A DNA stretch of 54,019 nucleotides from Argonema antarcticum A004/B2 (GCF_023333585.1 NZ_JAIQZN010000032.1:17569-71587); one strand, 5' to 3'; shown: positions 27,598 through 35,237, counted from the stretch's first letter. The notes: generated by a model from the sequence alone, not told the origin. Numbers and translations are program-made.

Positions 27598-27650
27598 GAC
27601 GGGGTGACCACCCCGTCAAATCTCTCGCTCGGCTGGGCTTTCAGCCCAGC
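27598..27650 (+). terminator. Two consecutive hairpins downstream of argF
   Basis: GACGGGG pairs with CCCCGTC (27598-27617), then GCTGGGCT-TTC-AGCCCAGC (27632-27650) forms a perfect 8-bp stem. They separate argF from the toxin-antitoxin operon. No long T run follows, so termination is inferred. Confidence 0.6.
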
Positions 27651-27724
27651 TACCTAATATAAGATTCAAAGTTAATCGACCTCCAAGAGTGCTTTAAAAT
27701 AGTTTAAGACACGCGGGGTCAAAA

Positions 27725-27994
27725 ATGAATGTATCCTTAAGTTCAGAAATTTCGCAGTTTATTGAAACTCAGGTAGAAAGCGGTAAGTATGCTTCTGCGG
27801 AAGAAGTGATTGTGGCAGGGATCAGGCTGCTAGAAGAACGAGAACACATTTACAAAGGGCGGTTTGAGGAATTGAGAAGGGAAATTACGATCGGCGTTGA
27901 AGCCTCTGAGCGGGGTGAGGTTGTTGATGGAGAGACGGTTTTCTCCCAACTGCAACAGAAACTGCAACAACGTCGCGCTCAGGCTAGTTCATGA
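27725..27994 (+). CDS. ParD-like antitoxin (CopG/Arc/MetJ ribbon-helix-helix)
   Basis: 89 residues. The N-terminal ribbon-helix-helix MNVSLSSEISQFIETQVESGKYASAEEVIVAGIRLLEERE is the standard ParD start. The C-terminal acidic, flexible tail would mask the toxin. It overlaps the toxin gene by ATGA. Antitoxins of this type bind their own promoter, probably in the ~70 bp upstream. Confidence 0.9.
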   Translation: MNVSLSSEISQFIETQVESGKYASAEEVIVAGIRLLEEREHIYKGRFEELRREITIGVEASERGEVVDGETVFSQLQQKLQQRRAQASS

Positions 27995-28302
27995 GTAATA
28001 TTTCTCGGTTTACTGCTCCAGCTAGTCGAGATATTGAAACCATTATCGACTTGATTGCTGACAATAGTGGTTTTGATGCGGCGGAGCGCTTCCTGAAAAA
28101 AGTCAATCAAAAGTGCAATAATTTAGCGAATTTTCCCAACATGGGGCGTCGGCGTGATGAACTTCTTCAGGAGTTGCGAAGTTTTCCAGTTGATGATTAC
28201 CTGATTTTCTATCGCCCAATTGAAGGGGGTATTGAGATTTTACGAGTTGTCAGTGGCTACCGCGATTTGTCAGCGCTTTTTGAAGATCCTTTTGAGGAGT
28301 GA
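27991..28302 (+). CDS. RelE/ParE superfamily toxin
   Basis: 103 residues. FTAPASRDIETIIDLIADNSGFDAAERFLKKV, LANFPNMGRRRDELLQELRSFPVDDYLIFYRPIEGGIEILRVVSGYRDL matches the ParE fold: helical hairpin, then a beta sheet with conserved Arg and Tyr. ParE-type toxins poison gyrase and RelE-type toxins cleave mRNA on the ribosome; ParE is the more likely here. It overlaps the antitoxin by 4 bp (ATGA), so translation is coupled. Confidence 0.9.
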   Translation: MSNISRFTAPASRDIETIIDLIADNSGFDAAERFLKKVNQKCNNLANFPNMGRRRDELLQELRSFPVDDYLIFYRPIEGGIEILRVVSGYRDLSALFEDPFEE

Positions 28303-28357
28303 TAGAGGTTGGTAAACTACCCACACTGGCCTGACGGTACAACTCAAAACTTAGTAC

Positions 28358-28413
28358 GGGCGGGTTTATCAGATATACCTGTGGGAAAGCAGATCTCACA
28401 AAAAAACCCGCCC
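28358..28413. repeat. Small inverted-repeat element GGGCGGGTTT...AAACCCGCCC, copy 1
   Basis: Perfect 10-bp terminal inverted repeats enclose 36 bp. A related 59-bp copy lies at 50433-50491 and shares CAGATAT and TCTCACAA inside. The spacer between the ParE gene and lexA shows no gene. Confidence 0.85.
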
Positions 28414-28507
28414 CTACAAACTCAAAACTGATAACTTCCCTAGCCTCGACGCTCTAAACCTCAGCCCGTCTTTTTAAGAGCCTACTGGACAAATTGGGTA
28501 TTTTAAT

Positions 28508-28521
28508 AGTACGAATGTTCT
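28508..28521. promoter_or_regulatory. LexA (SOS) box upstream of lexA
   Basis: AGTACGAATGTTCT matches the published cyanobacterial LexA-box consensus RGTACNNNDGTWCB at every position. It lies 80 bp before the lexA ATG, which implies autoregulation. Confidence 0.85.
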
Positions 28522-28531
28522 AAGAGGAAAA

Positions 28532-28568
28532 GTTATGAGTTATGAATTAAAAACCCATAACTCATAAC
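28532..28568 (+). other. 13-bp inverted repeat in the lexA leader
   Basis: GTTATGAGTTATG (28532-28544) pairs perfectly with CATAACTCATAAC (28556-28568). It sits between the LexA box and the start codon, so it would be in the 5' untranslated RNA if transcription starts near the box. Confidence 0.7.
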
Positions 28569-28600
28569 GAAATAACTTGTAACTCTTTCTCAAGCGTATT

Positions 28601-29236
28601 ATGGAAACCCTCACAGAAGCTCAGAAAGAACTGTACGACTGGCTGGTAGACTATATTCGCCAGCATCAATACCCCCCTTCGATTCGCCAAATGATGCGGG
28701 CGATGAACCTAAAATCCCCCGCGCCGGTGCAAAGTCGTTTGGAACATTTGCGGACTAAACGATATATTGCCTGGACAAAAGGAGAAGCCCGCACGATTCA
28801 GATTATGCAACCGTCCTCGGAAGGCGTACCGATTTTGGGATCGATCGCAGCTGGATATTTAGTCGAACCCTTCACCGATGCGATAGAACGACTGGATCTT
28901 TCCACAGTCTTATTGCCAGACAAAACATTTGCCTTGCGGGTAATGGGCGACAGCATGATCGAAGAAATGATTGCAGAAGGGGATGTGGTGATGATGCGAC
29001 CCCTATCAGATCCAAATTTGCTCAAAAACGGCACAATTGTAGCGGCAAGGGTAGAAGGTCACGGCACCACCTTGAAACGCTTTTACAGAAGAGGCGATCG
29101 CATCACCCTCAAGCCTGCAAATGCCCGGTACGCGCCCATTGAAGCGCAAGCAGACCAAGTGCAGGTGCAAGGCGTATTAGTTGGCGTTTGGCGCGGCTAC
29201 GACCCACCCGCCAAATCGACAAGTAGGCGGCGATAG
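28601..29236 (+). CDS. lexA: LexA repressor
   Basis: 211 residues. An N-terminal winged helix-turn-helix (YPPSIRQMMRAMNLKSPAPVQSRLEHL, about 24-50) is followed by the self-cleavage site A84-G85 (SIAAGYLVEPF) and the peptidase S24 domain with S118 (MGDSMIEEM) and K159 (GTTLKRFYR). All catalytic residues are present, so it should be cleavable. Some cyanobacterial LexA proteins have lost these residues and act outside SOS control. It has a consensus LexA box and a leader hairpin upstream. The C-terminus has a basic tail (KSTSRRR). Confidence 0.95.
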   Translation: METLTEAQKELYDWLVDYIRQHQYPPSIRQMMRAMNLKSPAPVQSRLEHLRTKRYIAWTKGEARTIQIMQPSSEGVPILGSIAAGYLVEPFTDAIERLDLSTVLLPDKTFALRVMGDSMIEEMIAEGDVVMMRPLSDPNLLKNGTIVAARVEGHGTTLKRFYRRGDRITLKPANARYAPIEAQADQVQVQGVLVGVWRGYDPPAKSTSRRR

Positions 29237-29409
29237 CTATAGCAAAGTGGTGAGTGGTGAGTGGTGAGTGCTGAGTACAAAGACAGTTCCCGCTTTGCTT
29301 TGAGCGTTTAATACTGTCCTCACCGATGTGACTGTGGCTATACCTCTCCTGATAGATGTTCTCTGCTGTGGGAAGATACATCAAGTCCACAAATGTTATG
29401 TAATTTGTC

Positions 29410-30723
29410 GTGAAACCAGCATCATCTTTTCTACGAGTTTTCCAGAGTCGCAAGATGGCGGCTCTTTTATTATTGGGTTTTTCATCAGGATTGCCCTTGT
29501 TTTTGACGGGTACTACCTTGCAACCGTGGATGAAGGAACAGGGTGTAGATCTGAGTACGATCGGATACTTTAGTTTGGTAGGTTTGCCCTATTCGTTAAA
29601 GTTTCTTTGGGCACCCTTCCTAGATAGGTTTGTGCCGCCCTTTTTAGGAAGGCGTCGCGGCTGGATGTTTTTAACGCAATTGGTTTTGGTATTGGCTATA
29701 GCCGCATTATCTCTCCAAAAACCCGCGCAAGCGTTACAATTTGTCGCCCTAAACGCCTTATTGATTGCCTTCTTCAGTTCAACCCAAGACATCGCCGTTG
29801 ACGCTTATCGCACTGACGTTTTACACAAACTGGAATTGGGCGCTGGTGTAGGAGTTTACGTCTTAGGTTATCGCATTGCCCTACTCGTCACAGGTTCCCT
29901 GGCATTTATCCTTGCCGATCGTCTGCCTTGGCCTACAGTTTATTTAATCATGGCGGCTTTTATGGCGATCGGTTTAGCTGCCTCAATTTTCGCACCAGAA
30001 CCAGTCTCAGACCAAAATAAACCCCAATCATTAGAAGAAGCAGTAATCTTACCATTCTTGGAATTTTTTCAACGTAATGGTTGGTTTCAGGCTGTCTTAA
30101 TTCTGCTATTCGTCGTCTTCTACAAATTTGGCGACTCCCTACTTAGCAATATGTCCAGGCTGTTTTTGCTTGATGTCGGCTTCACCAAAACCGACATCGG
30201 CGCAATTCAAGGCGGCATGGGTTTACTGGCAACGATTGTGGGAACTCTAGCAGGTGGGGCAATTCTTAGCAAAATCGGGATTAATCGATCGCTTTGGGTA
30301 TTTGGTGGCCTGCAAGCATTGAGTAACTTAGGTTATTTTGCTATATCCCAGGCAGGCCAAAATTATCAGTTGTTAGTACTGACTATTAATATAGAGAATT
30401 TCTGTGGGGGGTTAGGAACAGCGGCTTTTCTGGGCTTTTTGACGAGTCTTTGTAACCAGCGCTTTTCTGCAACTCAGTATGCTTTGCTCTCCAGCTTTAT
30501 GGCTGTCAGTCGCGATATCTTTGTAGCACCAGCTGGCTCGATCGTACAATCTACTGGTTGGTCTGTGTTTTTCCTGATCACTATTGCGGCTGCTTTACCG
30601 GGATTACTCTTGCTACCAGTGTTTGCGCCTTGGAACTCTCAGTCTGCATATATGCCAAGACCGGGACTGGATGATGAAGATAAGGATTCCTATGAGTTAT
30701 ATGATGATAAAGGGGAAAATTAA
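29410..30723 (+). CDS. MFS transporter, AmpG-like
   Basis: 437 residues with about 12 membrane segments. The start GFSSGLPLFLTGTTLQPWMKEQGVDLSTIGYFSLVGLPYSLKFLWAPFLDR is the AmpG signature, which in enterobacteria imports anhydro-muropeptides. AFFSSTQDIAVDAYRTDVL is also conserved in the family. In cyanobacteria it may recycle peptidoglycan fragments or carry other substrates. It starts with GTG. The C-terminal tail is acidic. It runs into a small membrane protein gene and a GNAT gene on the same strand. Confidence 0.85.
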   Translation: MKPASSFLRVFQSRKMAALLLLGFSSGLPLFLTGTTLQPWMKEQGVDLSTIGYFSLVGLPYSLKFLWAPFLDRFVPPFLGRRRGWMFLTQLVLVLAIAALSLQKPAQALQFVALNALLIAFFSSTQDIAVDAYRTDVLHKLELGAGVGVYVLGYRIALLVTGSLAFILADRLPWPTVYLIMAAFMAIGLAASIFAPEPVSDQNKPQSLEEAVILPFLEFFQRNGWFQAVLILLFVVFYKFGDSLLSNMSRLFLLDVGFTKTDIGAIQGGMGLLATIVGTLAGGAILSKIGINRSLWVFGGLQALSNLGYFAISQAGQNYQLLVLTINIENFCGGLGTAAFLGFLTSLCNQRFSATQYALLSSFMAVSRDIFVAPAGSIVQSTGWSVFFLITIAAALPGLLLLPVFAPWNSQSAYMPRPGLDDEDKDSYELYDDKGEN

Positions 30724-30782
30724 CAAATCTTTAGCTGATTTTTCACAAAAGTCTCTTTACCATAAGCTCCTGCACGATAAAT

Positions 30783-30971
30783 ATGGCTTTCTTTCGTGAA
30801 TATGTAACTCCGTTTTTAATTTTGCTGGTGTTTTTAGTGGCTTTAGTAGCCGTTAGCGCTCGGATATTTTTGCCCAGCGATATGGCTGCACCAGCACCAA
30901 TTGAGGAAGTCGGTTCCGCTGCTACACAAGATGTAGGCTCGGTATTACCCACCCTACAGACTGAGCTATAA
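30783..30971 (+). CDS. Small single-pass membrane protein, function unknown
   Basis: 62 residues with one strong hydrophobic segment (YVTPFLILLVFLVALVAVSARIFL, about 7-30) and an Ala/Pro-rich tail. The stop TAA directly abuts the ATG of the GNAT gene, and it lies 59 bp after the MFS gene, which supports an operon. No family is recognised. Confidence 0.55.
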   Translation: MAFFREYVTPFLILLVFLVALVAVSARIFLPSDMAAPAPIEEVGSAATQDVGSVLPTLQTEL

Positions 30972-31514
30972 ATGCTGTTGCTACCAGGCTATCAGCTACA
31001 CGCTGGGTCGGGTCTGGATCGGGCCTTGCTGGTAAAGTTTTTGCAGCGGACTTACCAAGAACTGTTTCCAGTCCAGAATTATTCCCATTTGGCTGAAACA
31101 GTCGATCGATACTTTTCCAAGGAAACGCCTCTTTGGTGGGTGGAATTTGTAGGAAAGGGGGAAGATCATCCCGATTCTTCCCCCCGTGGCGGGGGGACCG
31201 AGGGGGGGAAAGGGGGGCAAAAAGTCTGTGAATGGGTGGCTTGTCTGTGGTTGGGTAATGCGATCGATCAGGTAAATGGCGATCGCCATGCCCATATTTT
31301 TTTGCTTTATGTTGTGCCAGAACACCGTCGGCAGGGCGTTGGTACTGCTTTGATGCGTCATGCCGAGGATTGGGCCAAAGCCAGAGGCGATCGGCAAATG
31401 GGTCTTCAGGTATTTGAAGTCAATCAACCCGCTATGAATTTATACCGTAATTTGGGCTACCAAACTCAGTCCCTCTGGATGCTTAAACCTCTGTTTCCCA
31501 AAAATGTTGAATGA
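30972..31514 (+). CDS. GNAT family N-acetyltransferase with an in-frame low-complexity insert
   Basis: 180 residues. The acetyl-CoA-binding motif A is clear (YVVPEHRRQGVGTALMRHAEDWAKARG, about 114-138), as is motif B (LQVFEVNQPAMNLYRNLGYQ). Residues ~62-84 (KGEDHPDSSPRGGGTEGGKGGQK) are foreign to the fold. They are encoded by a G/C-homopolymer hairpin element (31172-31217) placed between two beta strands in the N-terminal half. Without it the length would be typical. The acceptor substrate is unknown. Confidence 0.85.
   Translation: MLLLPGYQLHAGSGLDRALLVKFLQRTYQELFPVQNYSHLAETVDRYFSKETPLWWVEFVGKGEDHPDSSPRGGGTEGGKGGQKVCEWVACLWLGNAIDQVNGDRHAHIFLLYVVPEHRRQGVGTALMRHAEDWAKARGDRQMGLQVFEVNQPAMNLYRNLGYQTQSLWMLKPLFPKNVE
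31172..31217. repeat. Intragenic GC-rich hairpin element in the GNAT gene
   Basis: CCCCCC-GTGG-CGGGGGG stem followed by GAGGGGGGGAAAGGGGGG, inserted in frame. The composition is unlike the surrounding gene. Similar C/G hairpin blocks occur in the TPR-CHAT gene (52770-53030). Confidence 0.8.
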
Positions 31515-31546
31515 AAGGATTTTAGATTTTGGATTGTCGATTTTGG

Positions 31547-31718
31547 TGTCCGGTAGCATCGTTAGTTTAAGAGTGATATCGCCAAATTGTTTATTGTCAT
31601 CCGTGGTTAAATTTTTACCACAGATGTAGGCGCTTCGCCTTCCCGTAGGGTAGACAGATGAACACAGATGAACACAGATAAAACCAGGGATTTTTTAGGC
31701 AACCGATGCCACCGGACA
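31547..31718. mobile_element. MITE-like element with ~15-bp terminal inverted repeats, copy 1
   Basis: TGTCCGGTAGCATCG at the left end (31547-31561) is complementary to CGATGCCACCGGACA at the right end (31704-31718) with one mismatch. The interior carries ACAGATGAACACAGATGA-type repeats. A diverged copy is at 34402-34557, with TTAGTxxxxGAGTGATATCG and GTxAAATTTTTACC shared. There is no transposase inside, so it would be non-autonomous. Confidence 0.75.
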
Positions 31719-31723
31719 TGATA

Positions 31724-33328
31724 TTATCTCTTGTTACGGCCAAATCCTTTGGACTGTTTCTTAACTTTGCCCTTAGAACTTTTTGGTTTACTGGTGAAGA
31801 CTTCATCAGCAGGCTTTGGTTCTGACTCTACCTCACCAGCCCAGAGAAATTGTCTACCGCAATCTTTGCAAAGGTATTTTTGCCTGTCCTTTTGACGACC
31901 ATTCTTGCGGAGATCACCAGAGTTACATTTGGGACAGGTAATCTGAAGCTTCTCACTTTTTGATTTTTTGCTTTCTACTATTGGCAATGGTTCCAGTTGA
32001 GAAACAGTCGATTCCGACTCATCAGTTATGAGAGTTTGACTTAACTCCACTGGCTGATTGTCTTGTTTAACTACTTCCTCAGTTTCGACAGCAGTTTGAC
32101 TTACCTTTGCGGCTATCTCCGGTTCGGAAATAGCAGATTCACTTTCAACTGTGACGGTATTTTTTTCAGTCTCAGCCGCTAACTCGCTTTCAACTGTCGG
32201 GAAAACTTGACTTATCTCTATTGGCTGATTTTCTTGTGCAACTACATCCTCATTTTCAACAAAATTCGTTTCTATTTGGCTGTCTTGGAGCGGCTGATTC
32301 TCTTGATTGGCTACCTCTTTAGTTTCAACTCCTGTCTGAATTTGATTTAAATCTACTGATGTTTCTTTCTCAGCGATAACAGACTCATTTTCAACTGTTG
32401 CGGTAGCTTCACTTAAATCTAATGGCTGAATCTCTTGAGGAGATAAATCCTCAGTTTCTCCCACAGTTGTGGGGATTTGGTTTGAGTCGATTGACTCAGG
32501 TTCTTGAGGAGATAAATCCTCAGTTTCTCCCACAATTGTGGGGATTTGGTTTGAGTCGATTGACTCAGGTTCTTGAGGAGATAAATCCTCAGTTTCTCCC
32601 ACAATTGTGGGAATTTGGTTTGAGTCGATTGACTCAGGTTCTTGAGGAGATAAATTCTCAGTTTCTCCCACAGTTGTGGAGATTTGATTTGAGTCGATTA
32701 ACTCAGGTTCTTGAGGAGATAAATCCTCAGTTTTTCCCACAGTTGTGGGGATTTGATTTGAGTCGATTAACTCAGGTTCTTGAGGAGATAAATCCTCAGT
32801 TTTTCCCACAGTTGTAGGGATTTGATTTGAGTCGATTGGCGTTTCTGTCTGAGGGAGAATAGGCTCACTAGCAACAGGTACTTGAGTCTGCGCTGGTGTG
32901 GAGATGACTAAATGCTGGATAGGAGGTGGAGGCGGCGGTGTCCAGTTAGGATCTGGTTCGGGAATTTTAGGCGCTATAATTAGCGGTGCGGCCTGTTTGG
33001 GTCTGGCTAAGCGGCTGATGCGATCGCCTACATTCTCCTGAATGTTGTAGGTAAGTGGCAAAACGGTATGCTTAGAAACCGCTCCACGAACTAGCGCCGC
33101 CGCGTGTTCGGACGGATCGGGATTTGGCCCCGGATCGAGTGCAACAAAAGATATCGGTGCAACCTCTGCTTGATGAGAATCATGCACCGGCGGTACTGGA
33201 AGCGGCTGATGCACCAATCGATTGAATCGCTCATGTTGTCCCTGCGGGGGAGCGAATCGAATCCCACGAACCATCTGCCGATAGGGTTCTAAGTAATCTG
33301 TCACATTATACTCCTGGTCTTGAGGCAC
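31724..33328 (-). CDS. Repeat-rich acidic protein with C-terminal transposase-type zinc ribbon
   Basis: 534 residues. An N-terminal region of ~130 residues is rich in Pro and contains NIQENVGDRISRLARPKQ. A Pro run (WTPPPPPP) leads to six 23-residue repeats (SIDSNQIPTTVGETEDLSPQ) and then a degenerate Glu/Val/Ser-rich repeat zone. Near 468-497 is CPKCNSGDLRKNGRQKDRQKYLCKDCGRQF, a C-x2-C...C-x2-C zinc ribbon of the kind at the N-terminus of IS1/InsA-like transposases. It ends in a basic tail. It may be a DNA- or RNA-binding protein with a disordered spacer. GTG start at 33328. No known function. Confidence 0.7.
   Translation of the reverse strand: MPQDQEYNVTDYLEPYRQMVRGIRFAPPQGQHERFNRLVHQPLPVPPVHDSHQAEVAPISFVALDPGPNPDPSEHAAALVRGAVSKHTVLPLTYNIQENVGDRISRLARPKQAAPLIIAPKIPEPDPNWTPPPPPPIQHLVISTPAQTQVPVASEPILPQTETPIDSNQIPTTVGKTEDLSPQEPELIDSNQIPTTVGKTEDLSPQEPELIDSNQISTTVGETENLSPQEPESIDSNQIPTIVGETEDLSPQEPESIDSNQIPTIVGETEDLSPQEPESIDSNQIPTTVGETEDLSPQEIQPLDLSEATATVENESVIAEKETSVDLNQIQTGVETKEVANQENQPLQDSQIETNFVENEDVVAQENQPIEISQVFPTVESELAAETEKNTVTVESESAISEPEIAAKVSQTAVETEEVVKQDNQPVELSQTLITDESESTVSQLEPLPIVESKKSKSEKLQITCPKCNSGDLRKNGRQKDRQKYLCKDCGRQFLWAGEVESEPKPADEVFTSKPKSSKGKVKKQSKGFGRNKR
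32433..32840 (-). repeat. 69-bp tandem repeat (about 5.9 copies) inside the zinc-ribbon protein gene
   Basis: Consecutive 69-bp units encode 23 residues each. Differences are few and mostly at scattered positions (for example GTTGTGGGG/ATTGTGGGG, TTGACTC/TTAACTC), which points to recent expansion. The opposite strand is also open across the array, a consequence of the repeat. Confidence 0.95.
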
Positions 33329-33524
33329 TTAATTGTACAGCCCTTGATGTGGTGTACTATACCAAATTCAAATTTTGAATATTAAAAAATACGTTATAAT
33401 TTTAAGTTTCTTAACTTTTGTGAGTGTCAGTAGGCTGTCCTTGGAACTGTTTGAGTCCGAAATTTCTCAGATTTAACCGTAGAGAAGCTGGTGGGATCGG
33501 CTCTGATTAAGGTACTTTAAAATT

Positions 33525-34277
33525 ATGTATGACGATGACGACCTGACCCTACTCGATCCAGAAATTGACCTAGAAAGTCCCTTGGATCGGCTAGAACCGC
33601 TGGAAGCAGAATCAGAGGCGGCAAAGCCAGATCCAGAGGCAATGCTGGCGCTGCTGACGGCGCACGAAACGCAGCAACGTATGATCGCGACGCGGGCTTT
33701 CTGCGAACTTCAGGACGAACGGGCTATACCCCATCTGATTCGCCTCCTGACAGATGTCTGTCCGTTAGTGCGGGTAAGTGCAGCTTATGCGTTGGGACGA
33801 AATCCCAGCCGAGATGCCGTTGAGCCGTTAATCGCCCAGCTGAATCGCGATTGGAATGGCTATGTTCGTAAAGGTATCGTTTGGGCTTTGGGAAATTGCC
33901 GCTCTAGCCGTTCTTTGCCACCATTGATAGATGCCCTGAAAACCGATATTTCTGCGGTGCGTTTGTGGGCCGCTAGTGGGTTGGCACAAATGGCTGATGT
34001 AAGCTATGAGGCAGTAGTAGCCGCCGTTCCGCCGCTGATTGAAGCCTTAATCCAAGATCGGGTAGCCGCAGTGCGAAGTAACTGTGCTTGGGCTATAGGA
34101 CAACTCTGCCGCGAATTGCCTTCCAATATTGTCTATGCTGGTGCGATCGATGGTTTAATCATGGCTTTAGAAGAAGATAGAGATATGGGAGTCAGAGAAG
34201 ACGCCAAAGCCTCTCTGCTGAGAGTTGGCGACCCTCGCGGACTGCAAGTGATTGAAGCGCTAGAACAGGAAGGGTAG
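33525..34277 (+). CDS. HEAT-repeat protein (PBS-lyase HEAT-like)
   Basis: 250 residues. An acidic N-terminal leader (about 1-40) is followed by six or so ~31-residue HEAT units (AIPHLIRLLTDVCPLVRVSAAYALGR, AVEPLIAQLNRDWNGYVRKGIVWALGN and so on). The form resembles CpcE/CpcF-type and other phycobilisome lyase-associated HEAT proteins. No phycobiliprotein gene adjoins it, so bilin lyase activity is not implied and a scaffold role is as likely. ATG start. Confidence 0.85.
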   Translation: MYDDDDLTLLDPEIDLESPLDRLEPLEAESEAAKPDPEAMLALLTAHETQQRMIATRAFCELQDERAIPHLIRLLTDVCPLVRVSAAYALGRNPSRDAVEPLIAQLNRDWNGYVRKGIVWALGNCRSSRSLPPLIDALKTDISAVRLWAASGLAQMADVSYEAVVAAVPPLIEALIQDRVAAVRSNCAWAIGQLCRELPSNIVYAGAIDGLIMALEEDRDMGVREDAKASLLRVGDPRGLQVIEALEQEG

Positions 34278-34353
34278 TGGGAGGGGGAAATTTCAGATTT
34301 TAGATTTAAAATTTCAGATTTAAAAGTAAAGTTTTCAAATCTGAAATCTAAAT

Positions 34354-34394
34354 AGATAGATACCCGACTTCTTCAAGAAGTCGGGTATCTATCT
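34354..34394. repeat. 41-bp palindrome (20-bp perfect arms, 1-nt centre)
   Basis: AGATAGATACCCGACTTCTT at 34354-34373 is exactly mirrored at 34375-34394. It lies 77 bp after the HEAT gene. The TTCTTCAAGAA centre is shared with the AGAAACCCGG palindrome at 45915-45947. Confidence 0.95.
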
Positions 34395-34401
34395 CATATC
34401 G

Positions 34402-34557
34402 TGTCCGGTTGCATCGTTAGTACATGAGTGATATCGTCAAATTGTCTGTTGTTATCGTTTGGTTTAATTTTTACCGCAGATGAAGACAGATACACGCAGA
34501 TTAACGCAGATAAGAATAATCACAAGAATTTTTTAGATAACCTATGCGTAAGGACAT
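34402..34557. mobile_element. MITE-like element, diverged copy 2
   Basis: Left end TGTCCGGTTGCATCGTTAGT matches copy 1 (31547). The right end CCTATGCGTAAGGACA is a decayed version of the inverted repeat. The interior shares GTGATATCGxCAAATTGT, AATTTTTACC and the CAGATxAACxCAGATAA motif. Confidence 0.7.
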
Positions 34558-34593
34558 GATATAGCTAGGGATCGGGGGCTAGAGTTTCAGCAA

Positions 34594-34746
34594 TTACAGC
34601 GTTTCCCGCTGTAATTCGGTACAAGTCAATTTTATTGGCGTAGTGGCAATTCATGAATTGCCACTACGTCAATAAAGCGCCGCAACAGACATTGAATCGG
34701 TATTATTTGCTGCTACTGTATCTTATAATAGCGGGAACCGCTGTAA
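34594..34746. mobile_element. 153-bp MITE-like element with internal 46-bp palindrome
   Basis: Terminal inverted repeats TTACAGCGTTTCCCGCT (34594-34610) and AGCGGGAACCGCTGTAA (34730-34746) differ at one position. Inside, 34631-34676 is a 46-bp palindrome centred on AATTCATGAATT with one mismatched pair. There is no coding capacity. Confidence 0.75.
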
Positions 34747-34808
34747 CTACCTCCTAACCGCCTTGGCGGTTGGGATAAAATCCTCTCATCCAAAATCCAA
34801 AATCTAGT

Positions 34809-35057
34809 TTATTCCTCTTTTTCTGAGGTTTCCCGAATGTTCCCCACAGCCTCAATATACTGAGTATCCATGAGGAATGCTCCCTTAGCAAAGCGGACAC
34901 CCCAATAACCGCCGGGACGCCGATCGATCACCACTCCTTCTTCGCCAAGCTGAATTAAGTTTGGCGAACGCAGCATTGGCATTGGTTCGGCTGTTTTGAC
35001 GTAAGGTGGCATTGCTACCACCCGCACTTTTTCACCAACTGTAAATTCTTTAGTCAT
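34809..35057 (-). CDS. sipA: SipA (DUF3148), NblS-interacting regulator
   Basis: 82 residues. KVRVVAMPPYVKTAEPMPMLRSPNLIQLGEEGVVIDRRPGGYWGVRFAKGAFLMDTQYIE matches the small SH3-like SipA family almost end to end. SipA binds the histidine kinase NblS (DspA/Hik33), which controls high-light and nutrient-stress genes. It starts with ATG and is single. The tandem GTCAGTT repeat begins just upstream of its start. Confidence 0.88.
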   Translation of the reverse strand: MTKEFTVGEKVRVVAMPPYVKTAEPMPMLRSPNLIQLGEEGVVIDRRPGGYWGVRFAKGAFLMDTQYIEAVGNIRETSEKEE

Positions 35058-35058
35058 T

Positions 35059-35145
35059 GGTCAGTGGTCAGTTGTCAGTTGTCAGTGGTCAGTTGTCAGT
35101 TGTCAGGTCAGTTGTCAGTTGTCAGTGGTCAGTTGTCAGTTGTCA
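35059..35145. repeat. Tandem GTCAGTT/GTCAGTG heptamer array
   Basis: About twelve head-to-tail 7-mers (GTCAGTT with GTCAGTG variants) directly upstream of sipA. This is a short tandemly repeated repetitive sequence typical of filamentous cyanobacteria. Tandem CCAAAAT octamer-type units follow at 35205-35235. Confidence 0.9.
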
Positions 35146-35237
35146 TTAGGAAAGGGAATATTGAAGTGAGGAATTGCCAATTAAAAATTTATTTAAAATT
35201 GACAATCCAAAATCCAAAATCCAAAATCCAAAATTGT

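Noticed and set aside
32422-32817. 131-codon plus-strand open frame in the zinc-ribbon protein gene
   Set aside because: It is the opposite strand of the 69-bp tandem repeat, open only because the repeat unit is a multiple of three without stops.
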